34,608 bases of DNA from Kiloniella laminariae DSM 19542 (lineage in GTDB: Bacteria > Pseudomonadota > Alphaproteobacteria > Kiloniellales > Kiloniellaceae): assembly GCF_000374005.1 (NCBI RefSeq), contig NZ_KB893146.1:215466-250073 (forward strand). Reading direction: 5' to 3'. The position numbers and the translations under genes are program-made. Shown here piece after piece: positions 15,210 to 26,089 of the stretch. Within the stretch, counting starts at the first letter, position 1. Each line of letters begins with the position of its first letter. The notes under the pieces were generated by a model. That model ran no database searches. It saw nothing but the letters and a program-made list of their open reading frames with translations, and was not told the origin of the DNA.

Positions 15210-16345
15210 GGGTTTTTCCACTCTTCAATAACATCGGGATCTGTTTCGCCCGAAAGATGCTGATGACGCAGTTCTGAAAAATGCTCACTGCTCTGGAGGC
15301 GTCCCACTGCCCAGACAGCCATAGCCCTGACATAGGGGGAGGGGTCGGACAGCAGGGGAATTATTCTTGGTGTAATTGCAGCGTCACCACAGTTTCCCAA
15401 ACCGATTAGAACATTGCGGATAAAGCGATCCCGCCCGATCCTTTTGACCGGTGAGCCGGAAAAAATCTGACGAAAGCTGGCGTCATCCAGTTCGGCAAGA
15501 TCGGCCAGTCGGGGCGCTGTGAGTTCAATCCGGGGATAGACGTTCTCCTCGCTGGTTGGCGCGGCGAATTTATTCCAGGGACAAACCGCGATGCAATCGT
15601 CACAGCCGTAAATCCGGTTGCCCATCGGGGCCCTGAATTCCTGGGCAATATGACCGTGATATTCGATGGTGAGATAGGAAATACAGCGTTTGGCATCCAG
15701 AACATAGGGGGCCGGGAAAGCATCGGTCGGGCAGGCTGTCAGGCAACGATTGCACGAGCCGCAGTGATCTTCTTCCTTTTGCTCCGGTTTGAGATCGAGA
15801 TCAGTATAAATCTCGCCAAGGAACAGCCAGGAACCGTGTTCGCGAGAAACCAGGTGGGTGTTTTTTCCCTGCCAGCCGATACCGGACTGGGCGGCGGCGA
15901 CCTTTTCCAGAACCGGGGCGGTATCAACGAAGACCTTGACCTGACACCCCAGATTTTCGACCATCCAGCGGGCCAGGGCTTTCAGCCTTTTTTTGATGAA
16001 GTCGTGATAATCCCTGTTGCGGGCATAGACAGAAATATTGCCCCGTTCGTCGTAGGCGAGATTGGCCAGTGGCGGTTCCGCCGGACCATAGTTGACGCCG
16101 AGGACGATGATACTTTTTGCATCTTCCCACATGGCGGTCGGATTTTCGCGCCATTCGAGCCGATTTTCCATCCAGCCCATATCACCGTGATATCCCCGGG
16201 CAAGAAAAGTGCGCAGGTTTTCTTTGGTCTGTTCATTGATTTCGGCCGGGGAGAAGCCGACGGCATCAAATTTGAGGGACAGAGCCTGCGCGCGAATGGC
16301 GGCAGCCGGATCCGTGATATCAGGCGGAGGAGATTTTTTTTTCAT
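15170..16345 (-). CDS. queG: Epoxyqueuosine reductase
   Basis: This is a 391-residue enzyme that reduces epoxyqueuosine to queuosine in tRNA, the last step of Q biosynthesis, using a cobalamin cofactor and two [4Fe-4S] clusters. The ferredoxin-like cysteine motifs CGSCNRCLTACPT and CDDCIAVCPWNK are both present. The N-terminal DUF1730-like region contains GFSPAEI and VLGVNYG, and a HEAT-like C-terminal segment follows (PYVRAMAVWAVGRL). I chose the ATG at 16345 because GGAGGAGG lies 6 bases upstream; an earlier in-frame start at 16372 would lie ahead of that site. It is downstream of tgt by 112 bp on the same strand and overlaps the lipoprotein gene tail to tail. Confidence 0.95.
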   Translation of the reverse strand: MKKKSPPPDITDPAAAIRAQALSLKFDAVGFSPAEINEQTKENLRTFLARGYHGDMGWMENRLEWRENPTAMWEDAKSIIVLGVNYGPAEPPLANLAYDERGNISVYARNRDYHDFIKKRLKALARWMVENLGCQVKVFVDTAPVLEKVAAAQSGIGWQGKNTHLVSREHGSWLFLGEIYTDLDLKPEQKEEDHCGSCNRCLTACPTDAFPAPYVLDAKRCISYLTIEYHGHIAQEFRAPMGNRIYGCDDCIAVCPWNKFAAPTSEENVYPRIELTAPRLADLAELDDASFRQIFSGSPVKRIGRDRFIRNVLIGLGNCGDAAITPRIIPLLSDPSPYVRAMAVWAVGRLQSSEHFSELRHQHLSGETDPDVIEEWKNPQLPTEERLGPLG

Positions 16346-16395
16346 GTTAAACCTCCTCCGGCGAGATAGCATTTGGAATGCGCGTAAAGTGCTCC

Positions 16396-16420
16396 GGTCA
16401 TATTACCAATGGTCATATTA
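16396..16420. repeat. Tandem direct repeat GGTCATATTA x2 upstream of queG
   Basis: GGTCATATTA occurs at 16396-16405 and at 16411-16420, a 15-bp period with a 5-base spacer. A third TCATAT core follows at 16421-16426. It lies 51-75 bp upstream of the queG start in the tgt-queG gap. It may be a protein-binding site or AT-rich promoter element for queG. No function is proven. Confidence 0.45.
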
Positions 16421-16457
16421 TCATATGAGATCGAGCGTGAATATTACCCCGACGATC

Positions 16458-18649
<2,192 letters not shown>

Positions 18650-18844
18650 CTACTCTTGTCCTGTTACCAGCCCTGCACTTCACCGATACTGGATCAGGGA
18701 GGAGCATGCTCATGGCGGATTTCTGGCGATTGGTAGCAGAACTCCGGGCTCGAGGCAAAGGGAGGAAGACTTTTATCTGCTATGCACAGCCGGAATAGGA
18801 AAGGTTCTGTCAGGTCAGATTACTCAAAGTGACAGTGCCGAGCT

Positions 18845-19483
18845 TCATCGGGCTTTTTCTTCAGGTTCCCGAACATTATAGCGCAGGCCATAGCCAACCC
18901 GGTCCCGGGTAATGCCTTCAACATAATGGTAGGGGCGGTCTTCAAGCCCGGCAAAGTTTTTGCCACGCATCAAGATCATGACACCTGCTTCGGCCTTCAT
19001 GCGCCGGGCATTGGTTTTTTCGCGATCATCGCAGATATAAAACCCGGCTTCACCTTTCAGGGTAAGTATGGCTATAACAGCCTCAAAAAATACCAGATCC
19101 CGATGTGGAGAAATTCCTGTAGACCCCTTGGCATAGTGCAGCACCGCCCGATCGTTAAAGGCAAAAGGGGTAGGGTAGGGTTGAGGTTGCATGAGCTGGA
19201 AAGCCTGGTTGAGCAGTTTCTCAAAACTCTCTTGATAGTCATCCAGTGCAGAGGTGTCGTTAAAGTTCATGCAAATTCTGAAATCCTGTGTCACCTCATT
19301 GCCGGGAGAGCCAACAACGGGTGTTCCGTCCCTGAAGGAGAGGCCCTCGGTCGCGGCCAGCATCTTCTGACAACCCGCAGCATCGACCAGCGGGAAAGCA
19401 ACCGCCCCTTCACGTGGGAGCCGTGCCATCTCTGCGGCCAGAACTGCGGGGGGTGTCAACAGGTGTGAAGCAAAATTTGGCAT
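18845..19483 (-). CDS. 2-oxoglutarate/Fe(II)-dependent oxygenase-like protein
   Basis: This is a 212-residue protein with what looks like an iron-binding facial triad: HxD in ISPHRDLVFF (His127, Asp129) and a distal His in RPYHYVEGI (His186). An Arg follows at +7 (Arg193) and another at Arg201, either of which could bind 2-oxoglutarate. Spacing and the double-stranded beta-helix-like stretches agree with small non-haem oxygenases. The substrate is unknown and I do not recognise a named family. It stands alone, separated by 195 bp from queA on the same strand and divergent from the O-antigen ligase-like gene. The ribosome site before the ATG is weak. Confidence 0.65.
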   Translation of the reverse strand: MPNFASHLLTPPAVLAAEMARLPREGAVAFPLVDAAGCQKMLAATEGLSFRDGTPVVGSPGNEVTQDFRICMNFNDTSALDDYQESFEKLLNQAFQLMQPQPYPTPFAFNDRAVLHYAKGSTGISPHRDLVFFEAVIAILTLKGEAGFYICDDREKTNARRMKAEAGVMILMRGKNFAGLEDRPYHYVEGITRDRVGYGLRYNVREPEEKAR

Positions 19484-19620
19484 GGCTGGTGGCTCGTGAA
19501 TTCAGAAAACTGCTTTTGAATATAAGCAGAGTTTAACACAGGGCAATGTTCTGTTGGCGATGACCTGTTTTGAAAAGCCGTCGTAAGGAGTTGCTTTTGC
19601 CGCAAAGGAGGTGATGGGTG

Positions 19621-19662
19621 ATGTCTTCTGCTTCTGTACAGTATCGGCAAAGCCGTCTATAG
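19621..19662 (+). other. Possible 13-codon leader ORF with strong ribosome site
   Basis: ATG at 19621 follows AGGAGG (19606-19611) at 9-base spacing and encodes MSSASVQYRQSRL before TAG at 19660-19662. The larger downstream gene lacks a comparable ribosome site at its plausible starts. This may be a leader peptide coupling translation, or chance. Confidence 0.25.
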
Positions 19663-19700
19663 GTGTTTTTCCAATTCATTTATCCCAAGTTGTTGTTTCT

Positions 19701-20924
19701 ATGAACGGCCCTTTTCTGAGATTATTTTTCTTTCTTGTTCCCGGCCTCAGTGTCTTCAGTTCAAACGCCCTTGTTCCCCTTGTCGGGGGTGTTGCTGTGG
19801 TGACAGCTGCAATCCAGTTCTATGAGACCCGGCAGCTACCGCGTTTGAGCAAGCTGCAGCTTGCTTTGCTGGGCAGCTTTTTCGGCTGGGTCATTGTGTC
19901 AAGTGTCTGGGCGATTAATCCGGAAAACTCCTTCCAGCTCTCCTTGCGTTTGCTGGCATTGACGCTGGGCGGACTGTTGCTGATAACAGCAGTCGAAGTC
20001 CAGTCTGCAGCGGTACAGAAACAATACGCAAAGGCTTTGCTCTGGGGCTGTATCCTGGGAGCAGTATTGTTGTTGGTGGAATCAAATCTCTCTGCCCCGC
20101 TCACCAAACTGGCAAAAGGCAAAGCGCTTGACGAGGCGATGAACCTTTCGCGGTTTAATCGCGGTGCAAGTTTTCTGGGCATTGCCTGCTGGGCACTCTT
20201 TGCCATCTACAGGGCTCATTTGCCACGGTTACTGCGGGTCATACTCCCCGTACTTCCGGTTGGAGTGCTTTATTTTGCCCCGAGTGAAAGCTCGTTGCTG
20301 GCAGTAAGTCTTGGTGGTTTGTGGTATCTGATGTTTTATCTGAAACCACGGCTGGGGTTCCGTCTGCTCCCGGTCCTGATGATCACATCGATCCTGCTTA
20401 TGCCGTGGATTGTACAGAAAATTGAACCCCTTTATGGCCCTGAATCCTCACAATCCATTCCATTCTCGGCCAAGCACCGCTTCTTTATCTGGGATTTTGT
20501 CGGGGCTCAGATTGTTGATAATCCATTGATCGGATATGGTTTTGACAGTGCGCGTGACTATCCCAACAATGGGGTGGAGAATTATGTTCACCATCAGGCT
20601 GACGGGACAACACGAGCAATTGGGGGGCGGATTGTTTCGTTACATCCACATAATTTTGCCTTGCAGATCTGGCTTGAACTGGGCGTGATCGGTGTGCTGC
20701 TGGTTTGTCTGATTATCTGGCTGCTGTTTGCCCAGCTAAAGAAAAAAGGTCTGGATGAAGATCCGGCGATACAGGCCATGCTGGTGTCACTCTTTATTGT
20801 TGCCCTGCTGGGCTATGGGATCTGGCAAAACCGCTGGTTTGTGATGTTCTTTATCTTTGCCACTCTGGTCTCTCTGGTGGAAACAGCAAAACAAGCTGAA
20901 AAAAACAAACAGGTTGATAGCTGA
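19701..20924 (+). CDS. O-antigen ligase/polymerase-like membrane protein (Wzy/WaaL family)
   Basis: This is a 407-residue polytopic inner-membrane protein with about ten to twelve helices. The large periplasmic loop lies between about residues 245 and 320 and carries the family hallmark HPHNFALQIWLELGVIGVLL near its end. Such proteins ligate O-antigen or other polysaccharide to lipid A-core, or polymerise repeat units. I chose the ATG at 19701 because it puts a normal first membrane helix at the N-terminus. The frame is open back to GTG 19611/ATG 19614, which would add 29-30 residues but overlaps the AGGAGG too closely. No glycosyltransferase genes flank it. It is followed 53 bp later by the DUF423 gene. 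Confidence 0.85.
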   Translation: MNGPFLRLFFFLVPGLSVFSSNALVPLVGGVAVVTAAIQFYETRQLPRLSKLQLALLGSFFGWVIVSSVWAINPENSFQLSLRLLALTLGGLLLITAVEVQSAAVQKQYAKALLWGCILGAVLLLVESNLSAPLTKLAKGKALDEAMNLSRFNRGASFLGIACWALFAIYRAHLPRLLRVILPVLPVGVLYFAPSESSLLAVSLGGLWYLMFYLKPRLGFRLLPVLMITSILLMPWIVQKIEPLYGPESSQSIPFSAKHRFFIWDFVGAQIVDNPLIGYGFDSARDYPNNGVENYVHHQADGTTRAIGGRIVSLHPHNFALQIWLELGVIGVLLVCLIIWLLFAQLKKKGLDEDPAIQAMLVSLFIVALLGYGIWQNRWFVMFFIFATLVSLVETAKQAEKNKQVDS

Positions 20925-20977
20925 AGGTGGTTTTTTAACAGCTATGAACCGATAGGATTAAGACAGGAAAAGTTAAG

Positions 20978-21385
20978 ATGGTGGGCAAAATTACAACTTT
21001 CTGGCCGAAGTTCTGGATTGTCTATGCAGGTCTTTGGGGGGCGGGGTCTGTCGCGGTGGGGGCTTATGCGGCACATGGTTTTGAGGGAGACGAGTTGCGG
21101 GTGCTGTGGGCTCAAACGGGGAGTTCGTACGGTTTAGTCCATACGTTGGTTTTACTGGTTCTGACAGCGCTCGGAACTGCCGGGTCCGGATGTTCCCGCG
21201 CGCGGGTTTTTGCCAGCGGTTGTTTTGCTCTTGGTTTGCTGTTTTTTAGCGGCGGGCTGTTCCTCAAGGCACTTTGTGGTCTGTCGCTCAATGGTCCTTA
21301 TATTCCTGTTGGTGGCAGCCTTTTTGTTCTGGGCTGGTTGCTTACGGCAGCTTTCGGCTTTACCTACAGGCAAAAGGAGGTTTGA
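20978..21385 (+). CDS. DUF423 family membrane protein
   Basis: This is a 135-residue protein with four predicted membrane helices, matching the DUF423 (YgdD-like) family: AYAAHGFEG near the start, a central SGGLFLKAL segment, and a PVGGSLFVLGWLL C-terminal helix. Its function is unknown in all members. The ATG at 20978 follows AGGAAAAG. Its stop is 2 bp before the ATG of the TusA-like gene, and that gene's ribosome site lies inside its last codons, so the two form an operon. Confidence 0.85.
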   Translation: MVGKITTFWPKFWIVYAGLWGAGSVAVGAYAAHGFEGDELRVLWAQTGSSYGLVHTLVLLVLTALGTAGSGCSRARVFASGCFALGLLFFSGGLFLKALCGLSLNGPYIPVGGSLFVLGWLLTAAFGFTYRQKEV

Positions 21386-21387
21386 AC

Positions 21388-21615
21388 ATGGCGGAACATT
21401 TTCTCGATGCAACCGGGCTGAAATGCCCTATTCCGGTGTTGCGTGCCCGCAAATCTATGAAACCCCTTGTTGCGGGGGATGAACTGGTGATTCATGCGAC
21501 GGACCCAAGTGCTCTGCTGGATTTTAAAAACTTCTGTGAGGCGACAGGCGATGAGCTGCTGTCTTCTGAGGTCAGGGAGGATGATGTGATGGTATTTCGC
21601 ATCAGGAAAAACTGA
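21388..21615 (+). CDS. tusA: TusA/SirA-family sulfur carrier protein
   Basis: This is a 75-residue small carrier with the family motif CPIPVLRARK, where Cys13 of CPxP forms a persulfide. Known members relay sulfur from cysteine desulfurase for tRNA 2-thiouridine, molybdenum cofactor or other thiolation. The partner here is not identified. The ATG at 21388 has AAAGGAGG at 21373-21380 and follows the DUF423 stop by 2 bp; an in-frame upstream extension is an artefact of overlap with DUF423. Other Tus genes are absent nearby. It ends at a bidirectional terminator. Confidence 0.9.
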   Translation: MAEHFLDATGLKCPIPVLRARKSMKPLVAGDELVIHATDPSALLDFKNFCEATGDELLSSEVREDDVMVFRIRKN

Positions 21616-21652
21616 ACGCACAAATCTCTGCCTGTCAATAAAACGGCTAAAT

Positions 21653-21690
21653 AAAATGGCCCTCACGTGATCACGCGAGGGCCATTTTTG
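21653..21690. terminator. Bidirectional intrinsic terminator between tusA and RND pump
   Basis: Bases 21653-21670 pair with 21671-21688 with a single A-C mismatch. The stem is GC-rich in GGCCCTC and flanked by AAAA and TTTTT. It can end the tusA transcript on the plus strand and the RND transcript on the minus strand. Confidence 0.85.
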
Positions 21691-21719
21691 TAGCTACATC
21701 ACAATGGAGATTGTGATGA

Positions 21720-24700
21720 CTATTCTGCTGCTTCAGCCGTCAGCCCCGGACGTGATTTAAGTTCCTGACTGCGTTTGCGATCCCTTTCCAGAGTACCCTC
21801 CATCAAAGACAGCATGGGTGGAATAATCAGCAGGGTGAGCACGGCGGAAAGTGACAGGCCCCCAATCACAACGGATCCCAGTCCCCGGTAAAGCTCTGAT
21901 CCTGCACCGGGAACCAGCACAAGTGGCAGCATGCCGACAACCGAAGTTAAGGTCGACATAAAGATTGGTCGTATCCGGTTGCGCGTGGCTTCCAGTATGG
22001 CTGTTTGTGCAGACATGTTTTCTTCGCGCAGGTGATATAACGTCTGGTGAACCACCAGAATGGCGTTGTTGACAACAATGCCGACCAGAATGACAAATCC
22101 GAGAAGTGTCAGCATGTCGAGTGGCTGGAAAACAAAGCTGTTCAGGAAGACAAGGCCCGCGACCCCACCTGCTGCCGCCAGCGGGACGGCCAGCAGAATT
22201 AACAGGGGATAGAGGAAACTTTCAAACAAAACAGCCATGACCAGATAGACAATCACAACGGCAAGCAACAGATTGACGATCATTGCATCCCAGGTTTGTG
22301 CCAGTTTGTCGGCTGTGCCACTGAGGCTTATTTTGATATCGCCGGGCAGCCCTGCTTCTTCCAGGGGAGTGATGACGTCTCTTTGCAGGGTTTCGAGAGC
22401 TTCCTCAAGGGGAATCCCTGCTGTAGGGCGAATTTCAAGAGTGATCGTTCGCAGGCGTTCGCGATGTCGGATCTCGGTTGGTCCTGCGGTCAGGATAATT
22501 TCTGCCAGACTGGAAGCCGGAACAATCAGCCCTTCTGATGTAACGACCGGCAAGCTTGCAATACCCTGTGTCTGGGTCACGCTGTCTTTTGGACCTTTCA
22601 GGGTAAGGTCAAGCCTTTTGCTGCCGACAGTCACTTCGTCAACGCGCAAGCCATCATTGAACACATCAATTGCAGTGCCCAGTTCATTGACCGTGACGCC
22701 GTTGTCGGCAAGGCGAACACGGTCCGGCAAAACCCTTACTTCCGGTGCGCCGAGTTCCAGGCCAGGGCGGGGGCGAAACTGGTTTCCGGCTTCTTTCGGG
22801 AAAAAGGTAAATATTCTGCCTGTGGCCTGACCTGCAACTTGCAGAATCTGGTTAAGGTCAGAGCCGGAGATGTCGAGGTCGATTTTCCTTCCGCCACCAA
22901 TGCCCCGACCAAAGAGCGAGGGTTGGTTGATAAAGCCAAAGGTTCCCGGTTCTTTGAAAACCGGCTCCTGCAGGATGGGAATAAGCTCTGCAACCCGGCT
23001 GCCATCAATCGCAGTCGCCCCCAGAAAAGTATTCGACTGGGTCGCGACAAAAAAGAAACGTTCCATTTTAGGCGGTGCGCCAGGATCAGATTCCGGTCCG
23101 GTTTCCGTCGCCCAGAGATGGCGGACTGAGTCTTCAACCTCTTTGGCGATGGAGGTCATCGTATCAAGATTATAACCCGGGGGAGGAATAATGACACCGA
23201 AGACAAGGTTCCGGTTTCCTTCTGGTAGATATTCCAGTTTGGGTAAAAACTGCCATGTTCCAAAAGCTGCGATGGCGGTGACTGTACTGACAAGGGCGAT
23301 CGCAACCAGTTTTTTCCTTACTACGCGTGCCTGGGATGCCATGATAAAGGCAACAAAACCGGAGCCAAACTGATCAATCCCGGGGAGCGGGATACGTTTG
23401 ACTGTATCACTTCCGTCGGTGTCGTGGTCGCGCAGGAATTTTCGGGACAGGGCAGGGATGACGGTGATCGAAACGACGAGAGAGAGGACGACCGACACCG
23501 AGATTGCAACGGCGATATCCCGGAAAAGCTGCCCGACTTCCAGTTCCATGACCAGAATAGGGATAAAGACCATTACGGTAGTCAGGGCAGAAACCAGAAT
23601 TGCGCCCCAAACCTGCTGTGCACCCTGATAGGCGGCAACCGCTGGTGATTTCCCCTGTTCTTTCAAGCGGAAAATGTTTTCCAGGACAACAATCGCAGCA
23701 TCGACGACCATCCCCACGGCAAAGGCCAGTCCCGCAAGGGAAATCACGTTGATTGATCTTCCAAGGACGGCCATCGCCACGAAAGAACCGACGACAGAGA
23801 CAGGAATAGCCATCGAGATAATGATTGTCGCCCGGACCGATCGCAGAAAAATCAGAAGAATGACAGCAGCAAGAAGACCACCATACCAGATATTCTGCTG
23901 GACCAGGTCTATCGCAGAAGTGATGTAGATGGTTTCATCGTAGACCTGCTGAAGTTTTAAACCGGCCTGGGGAACAGCGCTGCTGTTGAGTTCTTCCAGG
24001 GCTTCATAGATACCGTTCATCGTCTCGATGACGTTTGCCCCGGTTTCTCTGGTCGCATTGAAGGCCAGAGCAGCATCACCAAACATTCTGATGTTGGATG
24101 TCGGTTCCTTGTAACTAAAACCTACCTGGGCAATATCACCGACAGTTACCCTTGATACGCCCCCGGTGAAAGGATCCTGGGCACTCCGCAGAACCACTTG
24201 CCGGATCGCCTCAACCGTATTGAGCTCTCCTTCAGTCCTGACAATATAACGCCGTTTGCCTTCATCCACATCCCCGGCAGAAACAGAGGCACTGGCCTGG
24301 CGCAGCGTTGAAACAACCGAGGCAGTGGTCAAACCATAGCGGGCTAGAAGCTGTGGCTGGATTACAACTTCGATCTCCTGCTCGCTGCCGCCATAGATGT
24401 TGACACCGCTGACGCCTTGAACGCGCTCTATCCGGTCTTTGATGATATCTTCGACGAAGTCGCCGTAGTGGTAAATCGGTGTCGTGTTCCCTTTTTGGCG
24501 GGTCAAAATAAACCAAGCGATCGGGCTGTCTTCCGATCCTGCTGTATCAAGTGTGGGTTCATCGGCCTCATCCGGGTACCCGCTGACACGGTCCAGTCTG
24601 TTTGCGGTCAGAAGAAGAGCTTTGCCCATATCTGTCCCGACATTGAATTCCAGAGAAATTCGTCCCCGGCCAAACTCCGCTTCACTGGTCATGGTGTGGA

Positions 24701-24929
24701 GGTTTTCGAGGCCTTTCAGCTTTTCTTCTTGCTCATTAACAATCTGGCGCTCCACTTCTGCAGGGGCGGCGCCGGGCCAGTTTGTCCGAATGGAAATCAC
24801 CGGGCGATTGACATCCGGGGTGAGCTGGATGGGGATCATCTGCAGGGCGACGGCACCAAAGAGCACCACCATAATCACGGCAGAAATGATAGCGATTGGT
24901 CGTTCGATGGAAACCTTGATCAGGTTCAT
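21720..24929 (-). CDS. RND-family efflux transporter, inner-membrane subunit
   Basis: This is a 1069-residue AcrB/MexB-type proton-driven pump. The N-terminus is MNLIKVSIERPIAIISAVIM, followed by the two large periplasmic porter regions and twelve helices. TM4 carries AVGMVVDAAIVVLENI: the first Asp of the AcrB pair (D407) is retained while the neighbouring D408 position is Ala, as in many members of the broader HAE1 group. The second half repeats the pattern (VGIVVNNAILVVHQTL). It probably exports hydrophobic or toxic compounds; the substrate is unknown. It overlaps the adaptor gene by one base (TGATG), so the two are co-translated. No outer-membrane factor is encoded next to it. Confidence 0.95.
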   Translation of the reverse strand: MNLIKVSIERPIAIISAVIMVVLFGAVALQMIPIQLTPDVNRPVISIRTNWPGAAPAEVERQIVNEQEEKLKGLENLHTMTSEAEFGRGRISLEFNVGTDMGKALLLTANRLDRVSGYPDEADEPTLDTAGSEDSPIAWFILTRQKGNTTPIYHYGDFVEDIIKDRIERVQGVSGVNIYGGSEQEIEVVIQPQLLARYGLTTASVVSTLRQASASVSAGDVDEGKRRYIVRTEGELNTVEAIRQVVLRSAQDPFTGGVSRVTVGDIAQVGFSYKEPTSNIRMFGDAALAFNATRETGANVIETMNGIYEALEELNSSAVPQAGLKLQQVYDETIYITSAIDLVQQNIWYGGLLAAVILLIFLRSVRATIIISMAIPVSVVGSFVAMAVLGRSINVISLAGLAFAVGMVVDAAIVVLENIFRLKEQGKSPAVAAYQGAQQVWGAILVSALTTVMVFIPILVMELEVGQLFRDIAVAISVSVVLSLVVSITVIPALSRKFLRDHDTDGSDTVKRIPLPGIDQFGSGFVAFIMASQARVVRKKLVAIALVSTVTAIAAFGTWQFLPKLEYLPEGNRNLVFGVIIPPPGYNLDTMTSIAKEVEDSVRHLWATETGPESDPGAPPKMERFFFVATQSNTFLGATAIDGSRVAELIPILQEPVFKEPGTFGFINQPSLFGRGIGGGRKIDLDISGSDLNQILQVAGQATGRIFTFFPKEAGNQFRPRPGLELGAPEVRVLPDRVRLADNGVTVNELGTAIDVFNDGLRVDEVTVGSKRLDLTLKGPKDSVTQTQGIASLPVVTSEGLIVPASSLAEIILTAGPTEIRHRERLRTITLEIRPTAGIPLEEALETLQRDVITPLEEAGLPGDIKISLSGTADKLAQTWDAMIVNLLLAVVIVYLVMAVLFESFLYPLLILLAVPLAAAGGVAGLVFLNSFVFQPLDMLTLLGFVILVGIVVNNAILVVHQTLYHLREENMSAQTAILEATRNRIRPIFMSTLTSVVGMLPLVLVPGAGSELYRGLGSVVIGGLSLSAVLTLLIIPPMLSLMEGTLERDRKRSQELKSRPGLTAEAAE

Positions 24930-26089
24930 CAGGAAGCCTCCCCGTTTTTCTCGGTCTGTTCTTCTGTCACAGGGGCCACTTCAGCAGGAACATCGCCATT
25001 GATCTGCAAAGACATGCCCGGGAAAAGACGTTCATTGCCCCGGGTGACAACCTGATCCCCTGCAGCCAGACCATAAACAACCTCAATCCGTTCCCCGATC
25101 TGCTGGCCAAGCTGGATCGGGCGGGGTTGTGCTCTTCCCTCTACATTCAGGTAAACCATTGGTCCATTGGGGCTCTGGATGACAGCATCCTTGTGTACTG
25201 TAACGGCGTCGCGCTCGGGCCCTGCCGGAACCAGAAGGGTAATACTCTGGTTGTCGGCAAGACTGTCTTTATTGGGCAGGTCGGCCGAAAGACGCACGGG
25301 CCGAGTCCGTGTCAGAGGATTTTCCCTTGGCAGAATAGCCCTGATCATGGCCTGCAAGGGCGTGCCATCGCTCAGGCTCAGGCTGAATTCCATGCCTTCT
25401 TTAAGGGCGATCAATCTTTGTGAGGGAACTTCGACCTCAATTTCAAGACTGTTTCGTGACAACAGGGTAACCACAGGATCGCCCGTCTGAACATAGGAGC
25501 CAACTTCGGTTTCTCGACTGAGAACAACCCCGTCATAAGGGGCTTTGATTTCCGTATAACTCAGGTTGATTTCAGCCCGGCGAAGGCGAGCTTTGGCGGT
25601 TTCGATATCGGCCCGGGACTGGGAAACTTCAGCTTTGGCAATCGCACTGTTTTGAACGGCATCCTCATAGCGGGATTTATTAAAGGCAGCCGACGAACGC
25701 AGTTTCTCCAGCCGTTCAAGTTCCTGGTCTGCCAGTGTCAGGCGGGCCTGAAATGTACCCAGTCGGCTTTGTGAGGCTTTGACTTCACTGGCAGCAAGGT
25801 CCCGGTCAGCCCGGAGGGTTGCCGAGTTGAGCAGGGCAATCACCTGGTCTGTTGTGACCTTGTCCCCGATCTCGACCTTGAAGTCTTCAACAGGTCCGGC
25901 AATCTTGGCTGCGACATTCCCGGTTTGGCGTGCGACAAGCCTTCCGATCACCGGAACGGTCTGTTTCATCTGTTCCGTACGCACCTCGTCAACACGTACA
26001 AGCGCGGCCTGTTGCGCATGAACCGTGAATGCAGGGACCATCAAGCCCAAAGCAGCAACAAGGGTAAAAGGTGCAAAGAGCTGGCGCAA
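24929..26089 (-). CDS. RND efflux periplasmic adaptor subunit (membrane fusion protein)
   Basis: This is a 386-residue HlyD-type adaptor linking the RND pump to an outer-membrane channel. A signal peptide covers about residues 1-25 (cleavage near VHAQ). A lipoyl/barrel domain follows (GPVEDFKVEIGDKV), then an alpha-helical hairpin (about 95-170), a second barrel half with APYDGVVLSRETEVGSYV, and a beta-barrel plus C-terminal MP domain. The start is a TTG at 26089, chosen because AGGAGG lies 5 bases upstream and the signal peptide begins there; there is no in-frame ATG at the expected position. It is the first gene of the pump operon. Confidence 0.93.
   Translation of the reverse strand: MRQLFAPFTLVAALGLMVPAFTVHAQQAALVRVDEVRTEQMKQTVPVIGRLVARQTGNVAAKIAGPVEDFKVEIGDKVTTDQVIALLNSATLRADRDLAASEVKASQSRLGTFQARLTLADQELERLEKLRSSAAFNKSRYEDAVQNSAIAKAEVSQSRADIETAKARLRRAEINLSYTEIKAPYDGVVLSRETEVGSYVQTGDPVVTLLSRNSLEIEVEVPSQRLIALKEGMEFSLSLSDGTPLQAMIRAILPRENPLTRTRPVRLSADLPNKDSLADNQSITLLVPAGPERDAVTVHKDAVIQSPNGPMVYLNVEGRAQPRPIQLGQQIGERIEVVYGLAAGDQVVTRGNERLFPGMSLQINGDVPAEVAPVTEEQTEKNGEAS

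Noticed and set aside
18700-18790. Possible tRNA-like stretch in the queA upstream gap (GCGGATT... GGTAGCA)
   Set aside because: No T-arm consensus GTTCGANNC and no acceptor stem pairing could be formed.
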